From Flavobacterium sp. MC2016-06 (GTDB taxonomy: Bacteria > Bacteroidota > Bacteroidia > Flavobacteriales > Flavobacteriaceae), in assembly GCF_009711165.2 (NCBI RefSeq), contig NZ_WMID02000027.1, forward strand, positions 1 to 64,000: DNA of 64,000 bases. The letters run 5' to 3'. Of the stretch, positions 54,048-62,473 are shown in pieces. How positions within the stretch are numbered: the stretch's first letter is position 1; every line of letters starts with the position of its first letter. The notes below the pieces were generated by a model, which was not told the origin of the DNA, did no database searches, and saw nothing but the letters and a program-made list of their open reading frames with translations. A program made the position numbers and the translations under genes.

Positions 54048-54081
54048 CTTAAATAACTTATATGGTTTAATTACATAATAC

Positions 54082-56073
54082 ATGAAAAAAATAATCTATC
54101 TCTTTTTTACCCTATTTTTTCTGAATTTTTCTTCTGCTCAAAAGAAGCAGGATTTTGTTTTGATTTCTCCAAACGGAAAAATTAAAGTTACAATTGCAGT
54201 AAATGATAAAATAACTTGGTCGATTTTGCATGAAAAAGATATTGTTTTGGCTCCGTCAGCAATGTCATTGACTTTAGATCAAAATGAGATTTTAGGGAAA
54301 AATGCGGTCGTTATAAATTCGAAAAAAGAAACAATAAATACTTCCTTTGAATCTCCTTTCTACAAAAAGAAATCGGTTCAGAATCATTACAATCAACTGA
54401 TTTTAAATTTCAAAAATGATTTCTCTATCGAATATCGCGCTTTTGATGATGGCGTTGCGTATCGTTTTAAGACTAAAAAGAAAAAAGATATTACAGTAAA
54501 ATCAGAAGAAGTAGTTTTAAATTTTGATCAGGATTACAGTACTTTGATGCCTTATGTACGTGATTTAAGAAATCCTAAAGATCCTTTTATTTCGTCTTTT
54601 GAAGCACATTATGAAAACAAAAAAATCAGTGAATTTGCCAAAGACACTTTAGCTTTTTTACCTTTTTTAATTGATTATAAAAATCATAAAAAAGCAGTTT
54701 TCTTAGAAGCGAATCTTGAAGATTATCCGGGATTATTTGTAACGAATACATCTTCTAAATCTGGTTTTGAAGGTCGTTTTTCTAAATATCCTTTACAGGA
54801 AAAAAACGGTGGCTTTAACAATATCAACCGACTTATTACAGAAAGAGCCGATTATTTAGTAAAAACAAAAGGTACAAGAAATTTTCCTTGGAGAATTATT
54901 GTAATTTCCGAAAAAGACAGCGATTTAGCCAATAATGATATGGTTCAGAAATTATCTGAACCTTCAAAAATAAAAGATATTTCTTGGATTAAACCCGGAA
55001 AAGTGGCTTGGGATTGGTGGAACGATTGGAACATTTACAATATTGATTTTAAAGCTGGAATTAATACACAAACCTATAAATATTACATTGATTTTGCATC
55101 TAAAAACAAAGTCGAATATGTGGTTTTGGATGAAGGCTGGAGTCTTGAAGAAGATATCATGAAACACAATCCGAATGTTGATTTGGAAGCTTTATTCGCT
55201 TACGGAAAAGAACGAAATGTTGGGATTATTCTATGGAGTTCTTGGATGGCATTAACCAAAAACACAGATGGAATTTTAAAGAATTATGCCGATTTAGGAA
55301 TCAAAGGTTTTAAGGTTGATTTCTTAGATCGCGATGACGCCAAAATGGTAAATTCGGTTTATGATATTGCACAGAAAGCAGCCGATCATAAATTGCTTCT
55401 AGACTTTCACGGCATGTATAAACCAACCGGAATTCAGCGTACTTTCCCAAATATTCTGAATTTTGAAGGTGTAAAAGGCTTAGAAAATAACAAATGGACT
55501 CCAAATGATGATGTTCCTACTTACGATTGCTCAATTCCGTTTATCAGAATGATCGCAGGACCAATGGATTATACGCCGGGCGCAATGCGTAATGCAACCA
55601 AAAGCGAATTTAAACCAAGTCATTCTAATCCAGAAAGTCAAGGAACAAGATGTCATCAATTGGCCTTATACACTATTTTTGAAGCGCCTTTGCAAATGAT
55701 GGCCGATAGTCCAACGGCTTACATGAAGGAACAAGAAAGCACTGATTTTATTGCCAAAACGCCCACCACTTTTGATGAAACTCAAGCTCTAGACGGCGAA
55801 GTTGGAAAATTCGTATCGTTAGCTCGAAGAAAAGACGCAACTTGGTATTTAGGCGCTATCACTAATTGGGATTCTAGAGACCTAACTATTGATTTTTCTT
55901 TCCTTGAAAAAGGTAAAAAATACGAAGCCGAAATTTTTTCAGATGGCTTAAATGCTGATAAAGCTGCCGTAGATTACAAAAGAGAAATTATAGCAGTAGA
56001 TGCAACAACTAAACTAAAATACCATTTAGCAAGTGGCGGCGGATTGGCAACAATTATTCAACCAAAAAAATAA
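54082..56073 (+). CDS. GH97 glycosidase, probably retaining alpha-galactosidase
   Basis: A 663-residue GH97 enzyme with a signal peptide ending at FSSAQ (residue 20). An N-terminal beta-super-sandwich (about 25-280) precedes the (beta/alpha)8 barrel (PGKVAWDWWNDWNIYNIDFKAGINTQTYKYYIDFASKNKVEYVVLDEGW). The segment GIKGFKVDFLDRDDA places Asp413 where retaining GH97 alpha-galactosidases have their nucleophile; inverting SusB-type alpha-glucosidases lack it. DFHGMYKPTGIQRTFPNILNFEGVKGLE follows. The specificity call is inference from this residue and from the galactomannan context, where GH27 is a second alpha-galactosidase. It is the last gene of the plus-strand enzyme cluster. Confidence 0.9.
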   Translation: MKKIIYLFFTLFFLNFSSAQKKQDFVLISPNGKIKVTIAVNDKITWSILHEKDIVLAPSAMSLTLDQNEILGKNAVVINSKKETINTSFESPFYKKKSVQNHYNQLILNFKNDFSIEYRAFDDGVAYRFKTKKKKDITVKSEEVVLNFDQDYSTLMPYVRDLRNPKDPFISSFEAHYENKKISEFAKDTLAFLPFLIDYKNHKKAVFLEANLEDYPGLFVTNTSSKSGFEGRFSKYPLQEKNGGFNNINRLITERADYLVKTKGTRNFPWRIIVISEKDSDLANNDMVQKLSEPSKIKDISWIKPGKVAWDWWNDWNIYNIDFKAGINTQTYKYYIDFASKNKVEYVVLDEGWSLEEDIMKHNPNVDLEALFAYGKERNVGIILWSSWMALTKNTDGILKNYADLGIKGFKVDFLDRDDAKMVNSVYDIAQKAADHKLLLDFHGMYKPTGIQRTFPNILNFEGVKGLENNKWTPNDDVPTYDCSIPFIRMIAGPMDYTPGAMRNATKSEFKPSHSNPESQGTRCHQLALYTIFEAPLQMMADSPTAYMKEQESTDFIAKTPTTFDETQALDGEVGKFVSLARRKDATWYLGAITNWDSRDLTIDFSFLEKGKKYEAEIFSDGLNADKAAVDYKREIIAVDATTKLKYHLASGGGLATIIQPKK

Positions 56074-56081
56074 CACAAAGT

Positions 56082-56225
56082 ATATCTGTAGAGGCGCACA
56101 GCAGTGCGTCTCACGCAACGTAACCACAAAGAGGAGACACAACAGTAGTGTATCTCCTCTTTTTTTATATCCATTCTTTGTGGTAACTGTGCGGGAGACG
56201 CACTGCTGTGCGCCTCTACAGATAT
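56082..56225. repeat. 144-base nested palindrome
   Basis: The ends ATATCTGTAGAGGCGCACAG and CTGTGCGCCTCTACAGATAT are exact complements. Pairing continues through GCAGTGCGTCTC, CCACAAAG/CTTTGTGG and an inner GAGGAGA...TCTCCTC hairpin. It fills the gap between the convergent GH97 and oxidoreductase genes and is more GC-rich than its surroundings. It encodes no protein; a miniature mobile element or REP-like unit is the best reading. It could also act as a terminator. Confidence 0.85.
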
Positions 56226-56239
56226 GGTTTGTGTTTATT

Positions 56240-57208
56240 TTAAATTGTGATTACTAATCTTTTTCCGTCGGGAATATTCATCTCCCATGCTTTTTCGACA
56301 TCTTTTATTGCTATCGAAACGGTTTCTATGATTAATTTTTTAGATGCTGCTAATGCGAACATATCAGGTAAAATTTCAGTTATAAGTTGTTTCATTTCGT
56401 CTTTTGTCCAGCTTCCAAAACCTGAACCTGACAATTGAAGATCGACACTTCTCAAAATTTCTGCCGATAATTGAATCGTGTCGCCCGCCAAAGAACCAAC
56501 CGAAATATATCTCGTTCTGTGTGTAAAGGCACCATTGCCTTTCAGCGATTTTAGAATCAATTCTGCCGAACGTCCCCATAAATAATCGATTATAATATCT
56601 ATTGGTGTATTGGCATGAATGGTTTTAAATTGTTTTATAAAATCTTCATCTGGCTGGGTAAGAATTAAATATTCATCAGCTCCTAATTTTAGTAATGCTT
56701 TTAAAGTTTCTTCATTTCTTCCGGTAACAATTACTCGTTTTGCTCCATAATGTTTGGCAAGCTGAATCGCAATTTTTCCTGTAACTCCGGTCGCCCCGTT
56801 TATTAAAACTGTTTCTCCTTTTTGAATATTTGCCCTAAAACGTAAAGCCATTGCCGAACCTGCAACCGCATTTGGCAATGCCGATGCCGTGCAATCGTCA
56901 AGATTTTCGGGAACTTTTACCATTTTATTTTTATCGACAATTGCTTTTTCGGCAATCATTCCGGTTACTCCAAGTGCATAAACTCGAGTTCCGTCTTCTA
57001 GTAAGCCTACTCCGTCGCCGCCTACAACTTTTGCAGTTGCAGTATCTTCTGCAGAATAATGTTTTCCGCTTACTATGTTCTTGTCTAAATTTTTAACTGC
57101 CGATGCTTTTACCGTCATTAAAACATGATTTTCGTTTTCGACAATTGGATTTGGAAAATCAGTGTATTGTGGTAATTCTCCGTTTTTATAAATTACTGCT
57201 GCTTTCAT
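56240..57208 (-). CDS. Zinc-independent alcohol dehydrogenase / quinone oxidoreductase family protein
   Basis: A 322-residue medium-chain dehydrogenase. The N-terminal GroES-like part (MKAAVIYKNGELPQYTDFPNPIVENENHVLMTVKASAVKNLDKNIVSGKH...VVGGDGVGLLEDGTRVYAL) is followed by a Rossmann domain with NGATGVTGKIAIQLAKHYGAKRVIVTGRNEETLKALLKLGAD. The structural zinc cysteines are missing, as in NADPH:quinone reductases. It is cytoplasmic. The substrate is unknown. The gene lies downstream of a Crp/Fnr-type regulator, with its own -7 box and a palindrome at activator distance. Confidence 0.85.
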   Translation of the reverse strand: MKAAVIYKNGELPQYTDFPNPIVENENHVLMTVKASAVKNLDKNIVSGKHYSAEDTATAKVVGGDGVGLLEDGTRVYALGVTGMIAEKAIVDKNKMVKVPENLDDCTASALPNAVAGSAMALRFRANIQKGETVLINGATGVTGKIAIQLAKHYGAKRVIVTGRNEETLKALLKLGADEYLILTQPDEDFIKQFKTIHANTPIDIIIDYLWGRSAELILKSLKGNGAFTHRTRYISVGSLAGDTIQLSAEILRSVDLQLSGSGFGSWTKDEMKQLITEILPDMFALAASKKLIIETVSIAIKDVEKAWEMNIPDGKRLVITI

Positions 57209-57247
57209 ATTGTTTAAATTTTAAAGTATTATTTAAATTTGATGAAG

Positions 57248-57255
57248 CAAAATTA
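57248..57255 (-). promoter_or_regulatory. -7 box of the oxidoreductase gene
   Basis: Read on the minus strand this is TAATTTTG (TAnnTTTG), 40 bases before the ATG. Confidence 0.55.
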
Positions 57256-57267
57256 CCATGCAGTAAA

Positions 57268-57292
57268 TCGTCAGACGATAACATTTGTTATC
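57268..57292. promoter_or_regulatory. Two overlapping palindromes, candidate Crp/Fnr-family operator
   Basis: TCGTC-A-GACGA (57268-57278) overlaps GATAAC-ATTT-GTTATC (57277-57292). The second is centred about 40 bases upstream of the predicted start, the place of class II Crp/Fnr activator sites. The neighbouring gene encodes such a regulator. Confidence 0.5.
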
Positions 57293-57307
57293 AAATGCAG
57301 TTTTGAA

Positions 57308-57877
57308 TTATTTGAGCAGTTTATTTTTTATACGGCTTAAATGGACAGAAGTTATCCCAAGATAAGAAGCAATATAATGCTGCGGAATACGCTTAATAAG
57401 CTGTGGATTTTCTTCTAAAATATGCAGATACCGTTGTTCTGGCGTATCTTTTATAAAAGAGAAAAAATGCTTCATATAATCGAAAGTACGTTCGAAAATA
57501 GTGTCAATATATTGCTCTCTTATTTCAGGAATCTCAATTACTTCATTAAGAATCATGTCTATGTCTTTTTTATCGGCATACCATAAAATACTTGGTTCTA
57601 TGGTTTCGACTGTAATCGGGCTTGGAATTTTCTTTCTAAAACTTTCTATAGAAGCTACCATTCCTCCTTCTAAAAAAAATTGTAATGTTAGATCTTTTCC
57701 ATCTTTATTAAACCAGCATCGAATACAGCCTTTCTCGATAAAAAAGATACGTTCTGAAATTTCTCCTTCGTTTAAAAGAACTGTTTTTGCAGCAACTTCA
57801 ATTTTATTAAAACAACTAATATAACGCTCCCATTTATGGTCTTCTATCGGAAACTTATTTTTAAGAGATTCAAACAT
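57308..57877 (-). CDS. Crp/Fnr-family transcriptional regulator
   Basis: A 189-residue regulator. The N-terminal cyclic-nucleotide-binding fold covers about 15-130 (FNKIEVAAKTVLLNEGEISERIFFIEKGCIRCWFNKDGKDLTLQFFLEGGMVASIESF), without the Fnr cysteines. The C-terminal winged HTH is at about 150-189 (PEQRYLHILEENPQLIKRIPQHYIASYLGITSVHLSRIKNKLLK). The short length is normal for the Bacteroidota subgroup. The effector is unknown. It is upstream of, and in line with, the quinone-oxidoreductase-like gene, whose promoter carries a palindrome at about -40. Confidence 0.9.
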   Translation of the reverse strand: MFESLKNKFPIEDHKWERYISCFNKIEVAAKTVLLNEGEISERIFFIEKGCIRCWFNKDGKDLTLQFFLEGGMVASIESFRKKIPSPITVETIEPSILWYADKKDIDMILNEVIEIPEIREQYIDTIFERTFDYMKHFFSFIKDTPEQRYLHILEENPQLIKRIPQHYIASYLGITSVHLSRIKNKLLK

Positions 57878-57908
57878 GGGAGCGTTTTTTATTATTAAAT
57901 ATTAAAAA

Positions 57909-58033
57909 CAAAAAATCCGTGTCAATCAGCGTTTTCGCGATAGCGAATCAGTCATATCCGTGATCTATATGCAGTATTTGAATGAGACACTGATTAAACA
58001 GATTTACTATGTAAAAACGCGGATAAAACGGTT
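57909..58033. repeat. Degenerate intergenic repeat (ATCCGTG...CGGAT type)
   Basis: ATCCGTGTCAATCAGCGTTTT near the left end is loosely answered by AAAAACGCGGATAAAACGG near the right. The interval between the Crp/Fnr and aldo/keto reductase genes shows no reading frame. Confidence 0.4.
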
Positions 58034-58049
58034 TTTTTCTTCTTTATTA

Positions 58050-59006
58050 TTATTTTAGAATGGATTCAATCACATTGATTTCATCCAAAGAAAATTCAAG
58101 CTTTTGCAGACAATCAATATTATTATTCAATTGTCTAACAGAACTCGCACCAATTAAAACAGAAGTAATTCGTTTGTCTTTTTGCAGCCAAGCCAATGCC
58201 ATTTGTGCCAAAGACTGGTTTCTGTTTTGAGCAATTTCATTCAATTGAGTTAATTTCTGAATGCGTTCCTGTGTAACCTCATTTTCTTTCAAATGTCCGT
58301 TTGGATTATGCGCTCTAGAATTCTCAGGAATTCCGTTTAAATATTTATCCGTTAAAAGCCCTTGTGCCAAAGGTGAAAATGCAATACAGCCCACTCCTTT
58401 TTCTTCTAAAACATCTAATAAACCATTTTCTACCCAACGCTCTAACATCGAATATTTGGCTTGATGAATCAAACAAGGTGTTCCCAATTGTTTTAAAACA
58501 TCAACAGCAACTCTAGTTTGTTCTGCCGAATAATTACTAATTCCAACATACAAAGCTTTTCCTGATCTTACTGCATGATCTAAAGCCATCATGGTTTCTT
58601 CAATTGGCGTTTCTGGATCTGGACGATGCGAATAAAAAATATCCACATAATCAACACTCATACGTTTTAAACTCTGATCTAAACTCGACAATAAATATTT
58701 TCTAGAACCCCAATCTCCATAAGGTCCGTCCCACATAGTATAACCGGCTTTGGTAGAAATTATGATTTGATCACGCAGATTTCCTTGAAAATTATGCCAT
58801 AATATTTTACCAAAATTCTCTTCGGCAGAACCTGGAACCGGCCCGTAATTGTTTGCCAAATCAAAATGAGTAATTCCTTTATCAAAAGCTTCTTTAGCAA
58901 TACTTTCGGCATTTTCAAAATTATCTACTGACCCGAAGTTATGCCATAATCCTAAAGAAATTTCAGGTAATAATAATCCACTCTTTCCGCATCTGTTATA
59001 TTTCAT
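58050..59006 (-). CDS. Aldo/keto reductase (YghZ/GSP69 type)
   Basis: A 318-residue NADPH-dependent oxidoreductase with the AKR barrel. Marks: SLGLWHNFG, ITHFDLANNYGPVPGSAEENFG (Asp and Tyr of the catalytic tetrad), IIISTKAGYTMWDGPYGDWGSRKYLLSSLDQSLKRMSVDYVDIFYSHRPDPETPIEETM (Lys and His), and the C-terminal ITSVLIGASSVRQLNNN. The GPYGDWGSRKYL stretch is typical of E. coli YghZ-like L-glyceraldehyde-3-phosphate/methylglyoxal reductases. It is cytoplasmic. A detoxifying or sugar-aldehyde role is inferred; no direct link to mannan breakdown can be shown. Confidence 0.9.
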   Translation of the reverse strand: MKYNRCGKSGLLLPEISLGLWHNFGSVDNFENAESIAKEAFDKGITHFDLANNYGPVPGSAEENFGKILWHNFQGNLRDQIIISTKAGYTMWDGPYGDWGSRKYLLSSLDQSLKRMSVDYVDIFYSHRPDPETPIEETMMALDHAVRSGKALYVGISNYSAEQTRVAVDVLKQLGTPCLIHQAKYSMLERWVENGLLDVLEEKGVGCIAFSPLAQGLLTDKYLNGIPENSRAHNPNGHLKENEVTQERIQKLTQLNEIAQNRNQSLAQMALAWLQKDKRITSVLIGASSVRQLNNNIDCLQKLEFSLDEINVIESILK

Positions 59007-59147
59007 TGTTTTGGTTTAATGGTGAAAGTTTTAAGAATTTAAAATTACAAAAAAAATCATGCAGTTTTAGCAGATTTTAGAAGCTCTCCTTAATCAGCGA
59101 AATTTGCGTGAAAAACAATTCCTGTTTTTAAAACTAAAACAGCTCTT

Positions 59148-59163
59148 TATTTTTGTAAATTTG
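59148..59163 (+). promoter_or_regulatory. Two adjacent -7 boxes for the toxin-antitoxin pair
   Basis: TATTTTTG (59148-59155) and TAAATTTG (59156-59163) both match TAnnTTTG and are back-to-back, 17-32 bases before the ATG. Confidence 0.5.
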
Positions 59164-59179
59164 TTTAAATAATAAAATT

Positions 59180-59410
59180 ATGAACAATAACTGGCAAAAT
59201 TTAATTTCTATAGATCCAGATATCCGATTTGGCAAACCCATTATTTCTGGAACCAGAATCTGTGTCTCTGATATTCTTTCTTGGCTTTCTACTGGAATGT
59301 CTTTTGAAGAAATTATAGAAGATTTCCCTGAATTAAAAAAAGAGCATATTCTTGCTGCTCTAGCTTTTGCAGCCAATAGAGAAAACATTACAAAGATAAT
59401 TGCTGCCTAA
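59180..59410 (+). CDS. DUF433 antitoxin-like protein
   Basis: A 76-residue DUF433 protein. ISIDPDIRFGKPIISGTRICVSDILSWLSTGMSFEEIIEDFPELKKEHILAALAFA is the full family pattern, including a predicted HTH-like DNA-binding part. In many genomes DUF433 proteins are the antitoxin partners of PIN-fold DUF5615 proteins, and that gene follows here with a TAATG stop/start overlap, implying coupled translation. Expected job: bind and neutralise the toxin and repress the operon; this is known by analogy only. Confidence 0.88.
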   Translation: MNNNWQNLISIDPDIRFGKPIISGTRICVSDILSWLSTGMSFEEIIEDFPELKKEHILAALAFAANRENITKIIAA

Positions 59411-59745
59411 TGAAATTACTTCTGGATGCAAATATATCTTGGAGGATTGTAAAACTCGTTGGAAATGATTTTTCAAACTGTTTCCACTCTAAAGACATTA
59501 AAATAAATCAACCCGCAAAAGATATTGAAATTTGGGAATTTGCAAAACAAAACCAATTTACAATATTGACTCATGACGACGATTTTGAAAAATTATTACT
59601 TTTAAAAGGAGCGCCGCCAAAAGTCATAATTTTGAAAACTTTCAACAAAAACACAAAAGAAATTGCAGAACTTCTTATTTCAAAAAAGGAAATCATTGAA
59701 TCGTTTGTTTCAAATAAAGAATTGATGATTTTAGAAATTTATTAA
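59410..59745 (+). CDS. DUF5615 PIN-like toxin
   Basis: A 111-residue PIN-like (Mut7-C-type) protein. The acidic residues expected for a metal-dependent RNase are present: LLLDANIS (Asp7), DIEIWEFAKQNQFTILTHDDDFEKLL (Asp/Glu cluster), and the central PPKVIILKTFN strand. It overlaps the DUF433 gene by one base. Together they form a compact toxin-antitoxin module; the RNase activity is inferred from the family. It lies between the aldo/keto reductase and the GH3 gene, inside the wider PUL region. Confidence 0.87.
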   Translation: MKLLLDANISWRIVKLVGNDFSNCFHSKDIKINQPAKDIEIWEFAKQNQFTILTHDDDFEKLLLLKGAPPKVIILKTFNKNTKEIAELLISKKEIIESFVSNKELMILEIY

Positions 59746-59765
59746 GTATTTTCAATTCACATAAA

Positions 59766-59804
59766 AAAACAAACCCGACAGATTTTAAAAACCCCGTCGG
59801 GTTT
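59766..59804 (-). terminator. Terminator of the GH3 gene
   Basis: AAACCCGAC / GTCGGGTTT hairpin. On the minus strand it is followed by a run of Ts (TTTGTTTTTTTT). Confidence 0.8.
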
Positions 59805-59820
59805 GATATATAAAACCCTT

Positions 59821-62118
59821 TTATTCTTTTATCTCAAAACCGCTTTCTAAACCTTTATCCGAGCTTCCTCCAACTAAGATTTTAAAAGTTCCCGGCTCAA
59901 CATGATAATTCCCTTCATTGTCATAAAAACCAAGTTCTGCATCTGTTAAAGCAAAAGAAATTGTCTTAGTTTCCCCTTTCTTCAAATCAACCAATTCAAA
60001 ACCTTTTAGTTCTTTTATTGGTCTAATTATACTTGCAAATTCATCATGAATATACAATTGCACCACTTCTTTTCCATCATAATCTCCAGAATTTGTAACT
60101 TCAACAGAAACTTCAACCTTCTCTCCTTTAGCAAAAGACGTTTTATTCAATTTCAGGTTTTTATAATCAAATTTGGTGTAGCTTAAACCAAAACCAAACG
60201 GAAACTGAGGCGTTTTTTCAACATCTGAATAATGCGACCAAAACACATTTTTATCGCTGTCTGTAGGTCTTCCTGTGCTGTATTTATTGTAATAAATTGG
60301 CACTTGACCAACATTTCTCGGGAATGACATTGGCAATTTCCCACTCGGATTATAATCGCCATATAAAACCTGAGCCACAGCATTTCCTGCCTGAGTTCCT
60401 AAATGCCAAGCTTCAACAATTGTCGGAATATGTTCTGCTGCCCAAGGAATTGCCAACGGACGACCATTATTCAAAACCAAAACAATATTCGGATTCACTT
60501 TATAAATTTCTTCCAGCAATTCTTGCTGTAAACCAGGTAAATCTAGATTCGTTCTACTACGTCCTTCTCCACTGCTAAAACCGTGTTCTCCCAAAACCAT
60601 AACTACAACATCGGCCTCTTTTGCTGCTTTTTTTGCCGCTTCAAATCCGCTTTTATCAGTTGTATTATAAATTACTTCATTTAAGAAAGATGTTTTGCCC
60701 ACTAACAAATCAGCACCTTTTTCAAAAGTCAGTTTATTGTCTTTGTATTGCTGCATTCCTTCTAAAACCGAAACGGCAGTATTGTCATCGGCAGCAATTC
60801 TCCAGCTTCCAAGCGGACTGTTTTTGTCATTTGCCAAACCACCGATCAAAGCAATCTTTTGTCCAGATTTCTTTAGCGGAAGCAAATTTTTATCATTCTT
60901 TAAAAGTACAATCGACTTTTTGGCCATGTCCAGAACTCCGTCGTTATTAGCTTTACTTCCAACAACTTCTTTCTCGCGTTTCTCGTCACAATATTTATAT
61001 GGATCGTCAAATAAACCCAATTCAAACTTCACGCGTAAAATTCTGCGAACAGCATCATCAATCAAAGCTTCTTTTACTTTTCCTTCTTTTACTAAATCAG
61101 CCAATTTTGCCACATACAAATACGATTCCATATCCATATCAGAACCTGCCACAACCGCTTTTAAAGTGGCATCGGCTTCGTCTTTTGCATAACCGTGCGC
61201 AATCATTTCGCGAACCGAAGCATAATCGGAAATTACAAAACCATCAAACTTCCATTTTCCTTTCAAAATATCTCTTTGTAAGAAAGCATTTCCAGTTGCT
61301 GGAACTCCATTCAAAGTATTAAACGAATTCATAAACGTACGAACACCCGCATCTACAGTCGCTTTAAACGGTGGCAAAACCGAATTATACAACTTAGAGT
61401 TGCTAATATCTACAATATTATATTCTAATCCAGCCTCAACATAACCGTAAGCTGCAAAATGTTTCGAGCAAGCTGCAATCGTATTTACTTTAGCCAAATC
61501 TGCAATAGTTTCACCTTGAAAACCTTTTACCCTTGCATACCCAATTTTACTTCCTAAATACGGATCTTCTCCCGCGCCTTCCATTACACGTCCCCAGCGA
61601 GCGTCGTTAGAAACATCTACATTTGGACCAAAAGTCCAATTTATTCCAGAAGCCGAAGCTTCGTCAGCTGCAATTGCAGCCGATTTTTTTATCGCTTCCA
61701 AATCCCAGCTTGCCGATTCTGCCAGCGGAATTGGACTTAACGTTTTATAGCCATGTATTACATCAAAACCAATAATAAGCGGAATTCCTAAACGTGTTTC
61801 TTCGACCGCAATTTTTTGTACAGCACGAACTTCTTTAACACCTCTAACCGTTAACATCGAACCCACTAATCCTTTTCGTAAATGTTCGTATTTTAATTCA
61901 GCCGTTCCTCCTTTTGGCGCAGGCCCTGTAACATCCCAAAAACCGTTGTATTGATTCATTTGTCCTACTTTCTCCTCCAGCGTCATCAATGGTAAAAGCA
62001 AATCAATACGCTGCTCGATTGTTTTATTTTTATCCATATACGGCTTTTTCTGTGCATTCATATTTCCAACAGTAAACAGGGCGAAAACCCCAATAGTTAA
62101 TATTTTTTTATTTTTCAT
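59821..62118 (-). CDS. GH3 beta-glucosidase (BglX type)
   Basis: A 765-residue exported GH3 enzyme, with a signal peptide ending near NMNAQ (residue 23). The N-terminal barrel contains GFDVIHGYKT, the NVDVSNDARWGR segment, SKHFAAYGYVEAG, and the nucleophile Asp298 in GFVISDYAS. The second domain has KSIVLLKNDKNLLPLKK, VVMVLGEHGFSSGEGRSRTNLDLP, and NGRPLAI. The C-terminal fibronectin-III-like domain (from about 675) ends near residue 760. It removes terminal beta-linked glucose (or mannose/xylose) from oligosaccharides in the periplasm. In this locus trimming of glucomannan oligosaccharides is the probable job. Confidence 0.94.
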   Translation of the reverse strand: MKNKKILTIGVFALFTVGNMNAQKKPYMDKNKTIEQRIDLLLPLMTLEEKVGQMNQYNGFWDVTGPAPKGGTAELKYEHLRKGLVGSMLTVRGVKEVRAVQKIAVEETRLGIPLIIGFDVIHGYKTLSPIPLAESASWDLEAIKKSAAIAADEASASGINWTFGPNVDVSNDARWGRVMEGAGEDPYLGSKIGYARVKGFQGETIADLAKVNTIAACSKHFAAYGYVEAGLEYNIVDISNSKLYNSVLPPFKATVDAGVRTFMNSFNTLNGVPATGNAFLQRDILKGKWKFDGFVISDYASVREMIAHGYAKDEADATLKAVVAGSDMDMESYLYVAKLADLVKEGKVKEALIDDAVRRILRVKFELGLFDDPYKYCDEKREKEVVGSKANNDGVLDMAKKSIVLLKNDKNLLPLKKSGQKIALIGGLANDKNSPLGSWRIAADDNTAVSVLEGMQQYKDNKLTFEKGADLLVGKTSFLNEVIYNTTDKSGFEAAKKAAKEADVVVMVLGEHGFSSGEGRSRTNLDLPGLQQELLEEIYKVNPNIVLVLNNGRPLAIPWAAEHIPTIVEAWHLGTQAGNAVAQVLYGDYNPSGKLPMSFPRNVGQVPIYYNKYSTGRPTDSDKNVFWSHYSDVEKTPQFPFGFGLSYTKFDYKNLKLNKTSFAKGEKVEVSVEVTNSGDYDGKEVVQLYIHDEFASIIRPIKELKGFELVDLKKGETKTISFALTDAELGFYDNEGNYHVEPGTFKILVGGSSDKGLESGFEIKE

Positions 62119-62145
62119 AGTGGTTTAGTTAGTATGTAAGTTTAG

Positions 62146-62242
62146 GCATGTCCCTCCGGGTCGGGCTATCCGCTTCAAGTCCTCGCACTTCCTTCGTCAG
62201 GCTGTGGGCTTTCCACTACTATCCCTCACGCAATTCTCGGGA
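62146..62242. repeat. GC-rich intergenic element
   Basis: A locally GC-rich block (TCCCTCCGGGTCGGGC through to ACTATCCCTCACGCAATTCT) immediately upstream of the GH3 gene. It encodes no domain I can recognise and contrasts with the AT-rich surroundings. I believe this block type is repeated between genes in flavobacteria, but only one copy is in this window. Confidence 0.5.
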
Positions 62243-62310
62243 AACAAGAAGTTTCTATTTTTTTTATTGTCATTTTTGTCATTTTCACAATAATAGTATT
62301 GCAACAATTT

Positions 62311-62473
62311 TGTCATTCTGAGGAACGAAGAATCTTCGCAGGTGACTCCACAATGTAAGTCGTCAATCTTTGTCGAATGCCTAGTGCGATTTCTCGACTT
62401 CACCCGAAATGACAAACTAGGTGTATTTTGATTGCGGAGTTACCTGCGAAGATTCTTCGTTCCTCAGAATGAC
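62311..62473. repeat. Composite inverted repeat, ~40-base arms
   Basis: TGTCATTCTGAGGAACGAAG... at 62311-62350 is matched by its complement at about 62434-62473 with roughly two mismatches in 40. The interior (62372-62413) contains part of the 'GTCATTTCG' family seen at 52438, so one repeat is nested in another. Confidence 0.85.

Noticed and set aside
60695..61192. 165-residue plus-strand reading frame inside the GH3 gene
   Set aside because: It is a shadow of the strongly supported GH3 coding frame and has no recognisable domain.
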